The notes: generated by a model not told the origin, from the letters alone. A stretch of 64,000 nt of DNA from Ceratothoa steindachneri (GCA_963969495.1 OZ018337.1:86588777-86652776), one strand, 5' to 3'; shown: positions 13,795-27,412, numbered from the stretch's first letter. Numbers and translations: made by a program.

Positions 13795-13952
13795 GTAAGG
13801 CAAAGCGTCATAAGTTTTAGCAAGGAAGGAATTACATAAAAACTATCGGATAAACTTAGATAACTGATCGAAAGAGGTTTAAAGAGAAATCAAAGCTACA
13901 TGATAGACAACGAACAGGAAGACCACGGAAGATATCAATGATATATGCCTAA
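13795..13952 (+). pseudogene. Tc1-like transposase N-terminal fragment
   Basis: The frame from 13866 reads KRFKEKSKLHDRQRTGRPRK before a TAA at 13950. That is the end of the paired-like helix-turn-helix domain of Tc1-type transposases followed by the GRPRK hook that contacts DNA. Immediately upstream, 13795-13865 gives weaker matches to the first helices in other frames. I see no catalytic DDE region downstream, so only the N-terminal tip remains. A fragment of another homeodomain-like DNA-binding element is possible, but spacing and residues favour Tc1. Confidence 0.65.
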
Positions 13953-16900
13953 TTCATCTGAGTGACTTCTCTCACCTTCAAGATTACGAGTACGTAGATA
14001 TGAGTAACTTTATACAGGACACTTTTACTCCACAGATGGGTATGTTGAAATGGGTGTGCCCCAAGGGCATCAAAACCACCTTAACATGTTATTGAGTATT
14101 TTAACTTTAAATACCAGTCAATCCAAGTTCCTATATTTATAAACATATGTAAAAAACACATTTCCTCTGAAAGTCTAATGCCACTATGTTTATTATATAA
14201 ACTCATTATGTCTCAATCCTATACTATATCATTTCTTGGCCTTTAATAAATATTTGTTCCTTTGAAAGAAATTAGAAAATATAACCAATTTAAATTTTAA
14301 GAAAATCATCCCTAATATTCTTAATAGGTCGAACAGGGGTCGAGAGCGGTTTAGGCTCGGAAAAATTTGGACATTTTATCCACTAATTCATTACTGCTGA
14401 TTTTGTATCTGACATCAGTTTTTACCCATCACGTATTTTTTTAGAGATTTTCTTATTATTCATAATGTTCTTCATTAAAGTTTATCTTGCACAAGTGTAA
14501 AAACTAAACATTCAGGTGCATATAAACCTTTATTTTGTACATGAACATCTCACATATATAGCAAATTACTTACTATATTTGACATCTTCATCTAATTTGG
14601 TCATATTTCAATCAAAGGTGTTTCTTCACTCGGCCTTTAAAGATGTGATTTTGATCAGTTGACATCAATTCACCAAAGAACCACGAATCTTTTTGAATAT
14701 TTTTGGCCATGTAATGATAAATTTCAAATTTGTTTATTTTGTTCCCTTTTGATTTGGGGCAGGGGCATTCTAAACTAAGATTACTTATTTGAAGCTGATG
14801 TGGCTTTCAAAATATTGGAAAACTTAATTTTCATCAAATTACAACAACTGATACCATTTATTAAATCATTTCAACATTTAATAGGTGTAATAGCATCGAT
14901 TTAATTTTAATCAAAGATGAATATAGGAATAATTCGGTTGTTCTCGTTTTGGTTTAAGCAATGCGTAATGCGTCCGTGAAAATAATATTTCCAAAATGCC
15001 TGATTAAATAATTATAAAAAGAAAAAACTAGGATTTGCCCCACTTTAATTATGGAGAGTGGCGAGGTCAGGAGAGTTCACAACTTTCCAACACCTAGAAA
15101 TCTAAATTATTTAAATGTGCTATGTATTTACGCGAACTTTAATTTCCCCTCCACTCTTTTTTTCTTTTACGACTCTCTCTGTTAAATAATTTTTGCTTTT
15201 CAGTTTTGAAGGAATGGTTAAAACCTTTAAAAGAAGCCTCAAAACATAATAAAGTATAAAGGGGGAAAAAATGTCTTAAAATAACAAGCCGGGAGAGAAA
15301 AGAGGAGTTTATAATAAATTCACCTGAGAATCAAAATTATCACAATTTTCTAGAAACGAGTCCGATTTCAGAATGAGTAGTTGTTCCACCTTGTGGTCGA
15401 ATTTCATTTTATCTTCAAGCGAAATTAGCAAACTTTATATTTTTGAACATTTACGATTTACCTTTTCTCAGAGCCGCCAGTATTATGGTTTTGTAGATTT
15501 CTTTTCACTTTATTCTCTATTTTTATCCTACCATGTTTTAGAATAGAATTAGATTTTCCTAATGAAACTTATCACATCTTCTTCTAGTAAACTGGTTGGT
15601 TCTGGTTTGGTATGAAATGCACAATGGGATCTTCGTTTAGGCCCACATTCCCTTACAATTTGGTTGGTTTCATTCAAAATGTTTCGGTCTCTTATTTAAC
15701 TGAACAACGAGGTCTCTTACTCTGTCCCTCTTTAGTCCAATATTTATGGAGGAAAGTGTTTATTATGTTTCTTCTTTTTTATTAGCTTCCGTCCTTACTG
15801 CCATTTAAATGCGTGAATTTTTCTTTATTATTTTCGTCTTCTTTATTTATTGGTTAGATGTCTCATTATTGGATCACACCAGAATATTTTACATTTCTTA
15901 TTCGCTTTCCTTTACATTAAATTACCACCATCTCGATTAGCCAATATCTTTCTGCACGAAGTTCGTCCTACGTTGGAGAAACGAAATCCACCTCATCCTC
16001 GAGAATTTAATTCCCTCGCTGCTTTTAAGAATCCCGAAGGTGTAACCATTCTTGCCCCTTGGATTTTAACCAGATCCATGGGAGTCATTAGTTATCTATT
16101 CTTTCGAAATTCCAGAGCCATATTTTTTTTTTCATATTTTATTATTCCTTAATAATATCTTTCTCAACTTCACTTTCTGGAAAGTTAAATTGAATATCGA
16201 AAATCTTTATAATATTGCTAAAAAATTCCTTTGGAGAGCTATCTGTATTCCTTGAGAAAAAGAAGTCTCAAAAAACATAAATTCCGAAGAAGTGATCCGA
16301 TTTTCTAATCCCATACGAATTTTGATTTGTTTAACAACAATAAAAGTGAATAATGTAGAATTGTCCTTTTTTTTAGCTACACGATTTTTTTAACAAAGCA
16401 ATATATTGCAATAATTTTGCATATTATTTTCAAATATGCTAGGAAGATTATATCAATTCTGACTATTAATAAACCACGATCACTTCTAATCGATATGAAT
16501 TTTTTAATACAAATTTATTCTCCTCAAACATCCATTTAATTTGAGAAAATATAGATTTCGCAGGAAGAGAGTTTCTAAATTTTTTTCAAATAATAAAGCT
16601 TGTTCCAAGTTAAAAATATCATATAAACAAAATAGGTACGCCAAGGTCAGTAATCATATAGATTTAAAAAGATGTGGAATCATCAACTTGAATTAAGAAT
16701 ATACTTATTTTATTCTTTCAACTATTTCTTTGCTGCTTCGAATAATGGTAAACGTTGTAAGAGAGCTGAAGGATCTTTACATTTGAAAGCAGTTTCCAAT
16801 GAAATCCCTATGATTTTTTCACTAATTGCCTAAGGAAGGCCATATTATTTAATACTCTTTGCAATATCATACGACACAAAATTAGCATCAAATAATTTGG

Positions 16901-19593
16901 TAGCATTTGTTTGGTTTTCACCTTTTTAAATTTGCAATGCGTTCAGTCGCTTTATCTGAAAACGTTAATTGTTTTAGAGCTTCGCTGTTATCTTTTTTTG
17001 GCTCTCCCTGCCTTTACTCCTAAAAAGAGAGTGTATGTTGTAGCAGATAGAGTGCCCCTGTTACAGCTGAAATTTCGAGACACGACACGGTCTCTCAACA
17101 CAGGGCTCCATGAAAAGTAAGGATCTTCTCTTGTCATCATTTGCACCTCTTTAATAGAAATGCTCCTTTACCATTTTCGCGAATATCTAGACTCAACAAA
17201 TGGAGAAGGAAAGCGTAAAACATTTAAAAAATATAATACCTGACATTACCAGGTATTGGTTTATAATAGGAAATTATACCAAAAACAAAAGCCATAAGAA
17301 GACCTATTTTTCCTAGCCAAACGAAAGGAATTTCTTTTAATGTTTGATTCAAAATCAAACATTTGATCTGTTTCTTGGTGTTGGCCTCATTTATATTCGC
17401 ATATAAAATGAACAAAAAAATAGGAGAAAAATGCGTTGAAAACACAAACTATGATAAATGGTTTTACAAATTTACAAATGAGATACTGAAGGACCGATGA
17501 GTGACTCAAACTAATTGGACTGAACCCACACTAGGCTTCTAAGGGTTTCAGGGGTGAGTTCACTGAGTCGCAAATTAAGGATTATGAAATGTTTAATCGT
17601 CACCCGGAAATTTTTAATGAACAAGTTTTCTCCATATTTAATAAAATGCTTTGGAATACGACAACATAAAATATATAAATAAGTTTTTCCGTTCGTTTAA
17701 ATTTTAGCCCACCGAGAATTTAATTTCCGCCCCAATATTGGGGGCAATCGTCTAGTTTTAAAAACCCTTGTCTCTATCATCCATTGACTAACGTCCTTAT
17801 CTTTTAGTATTAATTCTCCTTTTCCTAAAAACCTAAACCAAATGTTTGTGTTTTTCTATGTCCGTCCTACAGAAATGAAAGTCCTGAAATATGAAATTTC
17901 CTCATGTAAATGCACTTAATCGCAATAAAAGGTAAATCCAGTTCAATATATGAAAGTGGATGATCTTTGATTCTCATCTTCATCTATGAATATCTTTGTT
18001 CATTTGCTTCCATTTCACGTTAGGTAAATGGTACTTTAAAGCCAAACGTATTGGGCCTTTAACCAATTTTTTGTAATTTCTTTTATTACTCTTTATTCAT
18101 ATGCTGTCACTTTGCCGTCTGGTATTTCCATTACTATGGCTCAACATGCTTGTTTTTGATGTGGTTATTTTATGTAAGTTAAATTTTTAAATCAGGACGA
18201 ACAAACATGGAAAGAGACCTACATAATTTAAAATCCCTCTCTAAACCCTTTGAAGTTAGAATATAATGCTTAAGTGAGTCGATGACGGAAAGAGAATATT
18301 TTTATTTTGTTACAACTTTTAACATAATTCAAATCTTTTATTTTGGATCCAGGGTGTTGAAAACTTTGTTTAAACATATTCTGGATGAAATATTTTATTT
18401 TCCTTTCAGCTTTTGTGTAAATAAGAGAGCAAAGTTTCTTTACTCCTCGCCAAATAATGGATGTGCAGGTTGAAAATTAATTAAAAGGTTTCAGTTTGAT
18501 ATCATTCAATGCATGTGGTTTGGTTTTCATGCACATGATTCTAGGATTCGTAATTGTGAGCATATTTGATTTTTTCTTATTGTTTTACTTACAGATGACT
18601 AAATATACGAGTCTACTATAACAACAGCATTGCGAATTGTGAAAGCTGAAAATGGTTCTTCACTACCGATTTCTTTGTTTTTTGACACCATGGCGAAGGC
18701 TTGTGATTATTTTTATTTACAATTTTGTTAGCTTGGAGGAAAAACTGAAATATTGTCGATTCTTAGATGACAGATTTGCTCTGTTGACATTTTGTTAAGC
18801 TTTTTATTCTAATAAATATAAACGAGGTCTTTATTTAAAGAGTAATAGAAAGAATCTACCTCCTAGCTATTTATGTCGGAATTTCTAAAAATAATTGATA
18901 TTCTTCTTATTTCTTATTATTTTCCTTTGAATTTTCACTCCGCATGGTTTTCTTTGTTTTCTTTAGAGTAATTTGGTAGAAGCTTTTAAATATTTAATTT
19001 GATTCTATTTGTTCTTTTATATCTAATTATTTCGGTTTATATAATTATTCATCATAGAATTTTTTTTTAATAAATTTGGACACAGTCGTTTGGGTCGATT
19101 TTTAAACATTAATAGATATGCTCTGTTTTGTTTTTTCTTGATCACTTTCTCCATTTTATACTTTTCCCTAAGAAATCAGTTCATGCCGAATCGAAACCAG
19201 TTTGTGCTCTGTTTCTGCCGCACCCGATTTGTAGGGCTACATTAGTTTCAATCTTAACGCATCTTTTTCTTTAACTTTTCTTACAACCGATTTAGAGAAC
19301 TTCTCCAGAGCCTATTTATACCCCCTGTCTTTGCCTTTAATTGGTCACTTAGTTTGAAATGCCTCTTTAAAGGCTGATGGAGGCAGCGGTTCGAATTTTG
19401 TCATCGTTACGATGCTTCACCTTAGTTGAATCTAAACGGCAAAACAATTTATTTAAATTAAAGTAGATTCATGGAATTTAGCTTCCTGCGTTTGTGTAGA
19501 GAAATCTGAATATATAAAGAGTTGTATAAGCTGCAATGCTAAATTGTCAACAATTCCCTAGTCCAAGAAATTAAATGAAATTTCTATTGAAAT
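13953..19593. other. AT-rich non-coding stretch
   Basis: About 5.6 kb without recognisable genes. The frames at 15850-16152 (plus, 100 codons) and 16911-17120 (plus) have no known motif and unremarkable composition for translated AT-rich DNA. No large repeat was noticed. Confidence 0.45.
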
Positions 19594-19598
19594 ATAGT
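19594..19598. repeat. Target-site duplication of LTR 1, left
   Basis: ATAGT, identical to 21052-21056. Confidence 0.85.
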
Positions 19599-20399
19599 TG
19601 TCGTGGTATGACCCTTGGCTTTGATCACTCTACGCTTTGACACCCTTTTAGTAGCGGTATGCGTTAAGGGGCGTGAGTTAATTCTATGATGAAGTAGGCT
19701 TTGTTCTAAGAGTGCTATTTTAGTGGTTTAGTCCTTAAGGAAGAGCTATTTTTAAACACATAAGGATAAGAGGAAACACCCGAATCTACCAAAATAAACA
19801 TGTATTTTAAATTAAATATTACAAACCAACAGTAAAAACATTTCTATATTTGGCCTCAAAGATTTTCAATGACAAAACATAAACAAGTAAGCCTCCAATA
19901 AACAAACCAATTGCCAATTAGTATTTTTATCACGACCCTATTTGTTTAGCATAAAACATTAAATTAATGTACTGTCATCTCCAAACACATATGACCTAGG
20001 TTCAAGAATAATGGTTTCTACTCTCCTTTAAAACGTGGGTCGTACTAAACTTTTACTATCGTAATAGAGATATAAATGTTATTGTTAACTTACAGGTAGG
20101 TATTAGGGATTGCCGGATGTCGCTGGAGGACTTATCTCTCGCTTTGAAGTGGTGTTGCAATTTTCGAGGAGGGATTGCTTGTCGCTTGTGCCGGGGGATG
20201 ATTCTTCAACGTAATTAAAGAACGGGAGCTCGTTGGGGCAGGGTTCTTCTCCTCTCACTCTTACGGTGCTTTAGATGTAAGAATCACTCGAGTGTAAGCG
20301 GCTTTGCTTTTCTTCAGTCGGACTTCTTTGCAGACGGAAAAGGCTTCTTCGGTATGGCACCGATATAAAACTTGACTATCTAGGTTAATACGGCCCTGA

Positions 20400-20595
20400 A
20401 AGGGGGGGATCGATTTTCTCAATCTGATCCTATCGTTTCTCACGGAAATGGTCTTGTATGGCTGAAGGATCGATCTTTACAAACTAATCTTTCTTCTGGC
20501 AAATCGACTTCTAATAATCTTCTTGTCTGACCGATGGATCGATCTTCACGACCTAATCCTACTCTGGCGTATCGACTTCAGATAATCCCCCTTCT
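20400..20595 (-). repeat. Tandem array inside LTR 1
   Basis: Three imperfect units, each opening with GATCGAT (20408, 20468, 20537; periods 60 and 69). The last two also share CTAATC, TCTGGC and ATCGACTTC. The array lies just downstream of the TATA box in LTR orientation, the same place as the unrelated-sequence arrays in the other three LTRs. Confidence 0.7.
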
Positions 20596-20610
20596 CTTTC
20601 TTTGCGGGGC

Positions 20611-20620
20611 TTATATATAG
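20611..20620 (-). promoter_or_regulatory. TATA box of LTR 1
   Basis: The minus strand reads CTATATATAA within a GC-richer context, about 430 nt from the inferred 5' end of the LTR. It would place transcription start just before the tandem array at lower coordinates, consistent with a U3/R boundary. Confidence 0.5.
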
Positions 20621-21051
20621 GCAGATTGCCGCCCCATCTAAACGGGGAAGTGACCAGGCCACAGATTCAAAAGAGGGGGGGAGCGAATGGAGAGTTAGCC
20701 TCTGGGGAGAGCGAGAATTCCTGAGGTGGCACTGGGGTGCCCAAGTCAGCTCGCAAATTATAGGCTCGCAACCGCACCGCTACTTGGCGTGCCTTCTGAC
20801 TCTCACCGCTTTTTTTTCCATAACCACGGGTTTATGGGTCTGGTAGGTAATTGGATCGTTAGAGCGTCGTTTAAGGACCTTAGGTGGTCGCCTTCAAACA
20901 TATGTTAGCTCCAACTGCCCACAGCGGCGAGGAGATCACACATGGTAAGCATTTTTACCGGCTACCTTTCCCACGCTTCTCCTCATGAAGGGAGGGGGGC
21001 TTGAATGTACCTATACTCCTCCAGGAGGCTTAATGTAGCTATTTCTCCCCA

Positions 21052-21056
21052 ATAGT
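21052..21056. repeat. Target-site duplication of LTR 1, right
   Basis: ATAGT, identical to 19594-19598. Confidence 0.85.
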
Positions 21057-21202
21057 CAAAGTAAAAAAAAATGTTTATTTTGGTATTTTATCCCCAAGTT
21101 TGGTAGAAACATGTAAATATGTATGATAGCGTGCACCTTTTCTAGCTCTGTAATCATTTGATCTGGCACTCCTCTCCCTCAATCTATAGAGCGGACACGC
21201 AG

Positions 21203-24200
21203 TTAAGATGACCAGGGAGGAAATGCCAGCAATTTAGTACTCGGTACAATCTGACGTAGAATGACGCTTCTTACATTAGGGTAGACATTAGTATAATGGT
21301 CCGTAACCCAGAGTGGTAACGGTTTATATCAAACCAGATTTACCAGTTGCATGTAACTTAGGAGCAGCCATTGCCCAATTTAATGAGTCATACATATTTA
21401 TATTGGGCTGGAGTGGGATTTAAAGGAAGTGGAAAGAAACTACCAAATATATCCTAAAATTGATATATCAATTTCCAACATTGCAGGTCGATTTGCTGCA
21501 TTTACGATCAACGGCTGTGCATACACTTTTTCTGCCTTTTCTTGATACATGGGTGGCCCTGGAATCATATGAACTAACAAGGAAACAAATTTTAAACATG
21601 CTAAAGCAAGCCTTTCAACGACTGAAAAAAGTGAGGAGTTTGATAGATTGGGTGATAATTTGCCACGTCTTTTATTTGCAAACTAGGCAAGTTTTCAAGT
21701 TTAAAAGAAGATTGTACCAAAACAAAGAAGAGGGAAGTGATAGAGATTTAGGGTAGGTGAGGTAGATGTATAAAAAATGGAATGATGGTATAGAGTTTAA
21801 GAGGATAATTTAAGAACAGAATGTGGTTTTCATTGAGGATAAGAGGAAGGATGAACATTTCCTCAAGTAACTCTTGAGGGATGCGAGAAAGTACCTTAAT
21901 GTTACCTTATAGATGAGGGGCACATTATAAGGAAAATTTGCAAGTTTTCAGAAGAAAACGCCAGAAAATTAAAGAGTTGACGATGAAAGGGTGTATAGGC
22001 ACTAACTTCGAATACTCTGTGTGGATTGTCTTTACCAGATAGGATGAAATGGGTGTGTACTTTTTAAATCGCATTTAAGAAAAGGGATTTAGGATCGAGT
22101 GGCAATAGTGTAGGCAAGAAAATCAACAGCCATCTGAGTATTACGCCGAAGAACTTGACTAATACGCCTCTATCAGACCTCAAATGAGGTTGATAGAATT
22201 TGGAAAGAGATCGAAGGCAGTCAATGTGGCTTTTTTCAGGAAGAATGAGGAACGCAACAGCTGTGTCTATCTGCTCCTGGTCTATGAAGGAAATCGAATC
22301 TAAAATGAGGAGAGCTGACCTATATCCGCTGGCCAGGATAGAGAAAGAGAGAGATAGAAAGAGAGAAGGAAGGGGAGGGTTAGGCTGATAAAGAAAGGGG
22401 CGAAGAAATATGACATTGGAAATGTCTTAAAGCTATAAATCACAGGTAGTATCACAAGAGTACTGTAGCTGGAGCCGGGTGTTACCCCGCCGAATATCAG
22501 AGTGATGACGATGACCTATGGGGTTGGAGGCTCTTCCTAGATTAAGCTTTAAAAATAATCTAAATAGCTGGTGTATTATTATATAGCAATATTGGGCACT
22601 CTCTTGGAATGAACAGCAAACGCATATTGTCCAAAGATCAAAAATGCCCATTGTACATAGAGGCGAAAAAGTAAATAGCACATTATTTTATGAAACCATA
22701 TTCTACGTATTGGTGGGGAACGTTGCGTCAGCAGAGCCCTTTGGTTAGGCCCGTCATGGAAAAATTTAAACTATTAGAACAGTGAAAAAGGAACAAGATT
22801 TTTTAATGCTTTAAATCTTCGTTTGGTCAGAAACATCTACCATTGTTTAAGTTTCTGCATCAAATTAATGGCTGGTTTCCAACTACTTAACGGACTATTC
22901 GATACAAAATAAATTAGAAACGTGCTATGATTCCAGACACGGAAGTTACCTAGAATAGGCTTATGTTTTTCATCACACAGAGATTTGTGGCTAATATATG
23001 TTTCCACTAATTGTTTTATTATATTTTGTGGGCATCGTTGGAAAGTTGAGATATATCTGGATTAAAGATTTGTAGCAACGACCATGCTCGGCAATTTCAT
23101 TTTTCCCGAGTGAGGGAAAATACAGGGTGAAAATTTCCTGAAAACTTTGCAAAAAATATATTGCCTAGCGTATCTTCAGAATCGAACAGAAATATCAAAG
23201 GATAATCTTTATATTTATGTTGATAAGCATCCTAATTTATTTTTATGTATACTATAGTTTTTATACAGGTCAAGAATTTGCCTGGACTATTTTATTTTAA
23301 GTGAACATGTCCCAGTGACGCATTTTTTAAACATGCTGCCGTTCAAAATTATGATGCAGTTGGAATGTTATTTGAAAGCACCGATGTTCTTCAAAAATAC
23401 AGACTTCCATTCATCACTATAAAGATATCAGAAACTACCATAATGATACGTTATTTAACCTTTGGATGTTACGAATTAACCATAGATAACTCTTCAATAT
23501 GATCTGACATGACTCTTTTATATTTTTACTTCTGGTTTCCTCTGAAGGATACAGTTAAGGAGTCAAAACCTTAAAATTTGAAGGTATATAGATGAATAAT
23601 GCCGGAAATAAAAGAATGATCTATGATCATTACAGTTTTAAAAATTGAGCTACGCTACCCTTAGTAATACTTCAGATTAGGGGCGCACGGTAAGGGGCGC
23701 TGTTAGTAGGCTACACTTTTGGGCTACAATATATATCTTATGACGTCAGATGGTACCTTCAGATGTGACCAATCACGGCGTTATATTATTTTGTTGTTTT
23801 GGGGATTTGTAACTTTTAGTCTGGTTTATTTACTTAATATCTGCGCCTCTGCTCGATTATAGTTTTTTCTAAGTTAGGTAATGTTTCTTGATGTCTTTTA
23901 TTTCTTTTTTGTATTCGTATATTTTGTTTCGAAGTGAACGATAACAGCTTCTTATTGAAACGCCTTAGCTATAAATAGAACCAGCTTAGCATTTGTTTCT
24001 CTTTGGTTATGTCTTTTTCGTGCTCTAATTGTGCTTCTTCCTTATTTGAATTCGAGTCTATTTTGCATGACCGCGAAAAACTTTTTGATTATTAAAGGCG
24101 CATAAACTAATCAAGAAACTTATAAAAGTATGTATTGTTTGTCATTAGGTTAGTTTTTTTTTGCCAGTAAAAAGCTGTTGGGGAAAAAAAAGTAAATTCA

Positions 24201-25482
24201 AGGGGACTGCTTGTGGGGGAGATATCACTGCGTGAGGACCACCCTGCGATGATCCTGAGTTTCAATCAATTGTTGGAGGTCTGGGGAACGCAGCCCCCTA
24301 GCATATACTAATATACAAAAAAATATAACGCCGTAATTTTTCACATCTGACGCTACCGTCTGACGTCATAAGACATATATTGTAGCCCAAAATTGTAGCC
24401 TATAAACAGCGCCACCTAACGTCCGCCCCGAAACTGAAGTGTTACCCTACCCTCTCCTTCCTAAAGGATATCTCATATTATCCTTTTGAAGAAATGCAAT
24501 GTACATCAGCAGCTAGAGGTAGTTTAAGGAGTGGTTAGCACTTAAAGGCGCAGGTTCCGTCCACCACAGCGTTTTAGAGGTGGTCCTTTTTTGAGTCACT
24601 TAAAAAGAAGCGCCTGCAATTTTTCACAAAGAGAAAAAAACAAGTGTGTTCCTCCCATAAAGAGAGCCGACTATTAGAAATAGAGGAGAATAGAATGATA
24701 CACAACCTAACTTAATTAACGCAAGTTCAGATTTATTATCTATTAAACAGATGACACAATGAATTGGATGACTTGTTAAAAAGAGTAGCGAAGTTTTTTC
24801 TACATGGTACCAAATACGAATGGATCTCTATCAGAAGGATTTATCTTGTAAATTACATTCTAATCTCGTAAAGCCAAAACCTTTTACTTACCCTACGAGC
24901 GAGACCGATCCAACTTTTCTCGCAAAAAGGTCAGCGAATCTAATTTTTGCTTCATAAAAAAGAGCCACTCCAAGTTATCTCTCCTAAAGATAACACTGGT
25001 CAACAAATTTTAACTTTGTTTCTGCTGACTTAAGTTTGAGACCAGTTCTTGGGAAATTTGTGGTAACTGAGTTTAAAAATGGCATTAGTTTTCTTCTATC
25101 ACGTCTGGGTTTTTATTTAGGGAATGGTCCATATTGGCCCCACTTATAGTAGCAGGTAATCTTACGATCAACTAAACGGTAGTGGAGGTGTTTAGTATTC
25201 TTCTTATTTTATTTTATCTATGTATTTAGGCTTCTCTTTATGCACATCTACACATCTAAATCAATTGCGTATAATATAATTTTGTGTTTATACAGATTTT
25301 TTTATGAAATATCATTCAGTACTAGGGCCTCATTACGAAGAAAATGTTTAAATTCCCCTTACTCATTTTGCTCTATATGTGATTGTTTTGCTAAAACAAC
25401 TCAAATAATCAACATTTATATCTCTTTGCAAAGAGCATATTTTGTTTAATTTAAGATTAAATTCCGTGACCAAGACAAGTGG
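21203..25482 (+). repeat. Large duplicated segment, copy 1
   Basis: This 4.3-kb segment is collinear with 58060-63635 in the same orientation, with identity that I judge by eye at about 90 percent. Matching landmarks include 21460/58317, 22200/60280, 22440/60540, 23663/61811 (foldback element), 24700/62860 and 25330/63485. It begins at GTTAAGATGACC in both copies and ends inside the first exon region of a family-U gene. Compared with copy 2 it lacks solo LTR 4 and short insertions near 60379 and 60950. A reading frame shared by both copies (21460-21756 and 58317-58613) differs at many amino-acid-changing positions, so I do not regard it as a conserved gene. Confidence 0.9.
23663..24446. mobile_element. 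Foldback element (MITE-like) with about 130-bp inverted repeats, copy 1
   Basis: The left arm 23663-23793 and the reverse complement of the right arm (about 24318-24446) match over almost their full length. Shared words include GGCGCTGTT, TTTTGGGCTACAATATAT, CTTATGACGTCAGA and CGGCGTTATATT. The flanks suggest an 8-bp target duplication, CTACCCTC (23655-23662 with one change; 24447-24454 exact), as made by hAT or P-type transposases. There is no coding capacity. The same element sits at the same place in the other duplicated copy, so it predates the duplication. Each arm holds TGACGTCA, a CRE-type palindrome. Confidence 0.82.
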
Positions 25483-26220
25483 ATCATATGTGTGGATCTG
25501 AAAATGGTCAAAGTTTTACATGCCTAACAGGAAAGCTATACAAAATATCAGTGTTCCCTATATTTATAGGACAGCCAAGCCAAGGACAAACAGTGGGAAC
25601 AGAACCTTTGGCCAGTTAAAGAAAGATTGACTTTGGAGAGAAGAATACACCAACCACTTATTGAGCGATTGAAAATCATCTTCCCACCCATTCATATTAA
25701 ACTAGGAATGATGAAACAATTTGTGAAAGCTCTTAATGGGGAGGGTTACTGTTTAAAAATTCATATGTACAATATTTCCTAACTTAAGCTATAATAAAAT
25801 AAAGGCTGGACTTTTTGATGGGCCACAAACCTGAAAGTTAATTGAAAATCCAAACTTCTCAAATTCGATGACTGACATAGAAAAAGGAGCATGGGATTCA
25901 TTTGTAGCTGTTGTGGAATGATTTCTTGGAAACAAGGCTGCTAACTACAAGGATTTGGTAAAAACATTATTTGGTAGCTTTCATCGTTCAGGCTGAAACA
26001 TGAGCATAAATGTTCATTTCCTTAAGATCCATCGTGATGAATTTCCTGCTAAACCTGGCAACGTGAGTGGTGAACATGGAGAGCGTTTTCATTAAGATAT
26101 CAAGATTAAGTAGGAGAGATATCAAGGCTGATGGAACACAAACATGATGGCAGACTACTGTTGGAGTATTCAACGAGACTGTGTAGACATCAAACACTCC
26201 AGACACTCTCACATGCGAAC
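25330..26220 (+). pseudogene. Family-U copy 2, degenerate and internally shortened
   Basis: The N-terminal NSPYSFCSIC lies at 25350-25385, directly after a possible acceptor (TTTATACAG). Its start codon is lost: ACTAGG stands where copy 4 has ATG. After about 25480 the text skips to the middle of the protein: KDSQAKDKQWEQ, then FPPIHIKLGMMKQFVKAL (25680-25735), AGLFDGPQT-like (25800-25830), INVHFLKIHRDEFPA (26000-26050) and NVSGEHGERFH (26060-26095). Then come ERYQG and MMADYCWSIQRDC (26110-26185). Stops and frame changes occur every 30-100 bases. Relative to the longest copy at 5.7-7.5 kb, much of the zinc-binding module and the central domain is missing. It is not functional. Confidence 0.8.
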
Positions 26221-27412
26221 GTTCTATGAATGTATAGGTATGTGTAGGATTGCTTGTTTTTTCTCCATTATATTAGAAAAATAACCTGTATGTATTTATT
26301 TATAGGTGATGTTATCTTACACTGCATTTATCGTTTCAAATTCTGGTGACATTTTTAGTTCTGGTTTGAGTTTATAACACTTAGGAAACTATCCTTACCG
26401 AGTAACACAAGCAGTACGTCATAAAATAGGAATATGCTTTAGAATCAAAACCTGATGTTTTGCAACATAATGGATGCCATATTTGAAATCAGTACATCAA
26501 GATTAGCAAAAAACATCCACAAAATATGAGTCAGCAAAAAGTGTGTTGGCCAGTGTAATTTAATGTCGAAACAATTAGTGTTGCTTATCTTCCACTGATC
26601 AGTTTTATATGTAAATAAGATTTTTATGTTAATTATCAATGGCTGTTTTTTATCTCGATTTTTCTCTCTCATATTTCTTTCTCAGTTCTATATGCGCCTA
26701 ATCCACACTAGAGGGTGTGCTTGAATTGTGTAGCTACAACACCCAATATTTTCTTCTCAACATCGCCTACTTTACATAAAGTCCTGGAAATAGGGAAATA
26801 TGATTTATTAGCTGAAAGGTTTTGCGTCAACCCTTTATCTAGTGTGCTTTAGGCCTTTTTGTGGACATAGAATATATTACTACAGTCATGTACTTCTTTG
26901 TTCTTGAGCAACGAAAGATTCATGTACATTTTTCTCAAAAATTGTCCTAGAACTGCGCCTGTGGCAAAGATTCCCATAATAATAATTTTAGAAAGATTTT
27001 TCTTCTATCTTCGGTTTCAACTCTTAAACGACAGAGTTAATTTAACCTCCTCTTTTCCATAACCATGAAGGAGAATTGCGTCCTAACAATTGGCACTCTT
27101 CCCTTTAAATCCTTCCTCCGGTCCTTATCATTATTTGAAAAAACAACTCCTAAAGCCATGGCCCCATATGTAGGATAATCATACACAAATGCGACCCGAT
27201 ATTTGGATTCCAATTTAGTGAATCTAAATAATTGAGACGAATTCTAAATAAAATGGAACCCAGAAAAAGGCTGGGCATTTAGAAGAATAAGGAAAGAATC
27301 GTATCTATTTATTTCAAAGATATTTCGATGTTATACTTTAAACAAGAAACATCGCCCCCTCCTCTTGGTAAAGAAGTATAGAGTTATTAAAGCAATGAAA
27401 ACTAACCCTAAT
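26221..27412. other. AT-rich non-coding stretch
   Basis: No recognisable gene or repeat. The only frame above 70 codons (26445-26672, minus) has no motif. Confidence 0.45.

Larger units (their letters stand above)
19599..21051 (-). mobile_element. Solo LTR 1 (1453 bp), target duplication ATAGT
   Basis: The element starts TGTCGTGG and ends CTCCCCA, satisfying the TG...CA rule of LTRs. It is flanked by a perfect 5-bp direct repeat ATAGT at 19594-19598 and 21052-21056. The 5-bp duplication fits Ty3/gypsy- or BEL-type integrases. No gag or pol lies nearby and no second LTR is seen, so it is most simply a solo LTR left by LTR-LTR recombination. The minus orientation is inferred from the TATA box and from the AT-rich tail lying at the low-coordinate end, as in LTR 3. 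The stretch around 19700-19850 shares wording with LTR 3 near 50110-50270 (CACATAAGGATA versus CACGTAAGGATA, then AAATAAAC), so the two are related. Confidence 0.85.

Noticed and set aside
21460..21756. 98-codon frame also open at 58317-58613 in the other duplicated copy
   Set aside because: It looked like a conserved gene, but the two copies differ at many amino-acid-changing sites and no more slowly than neighbouring non-coding sequence.
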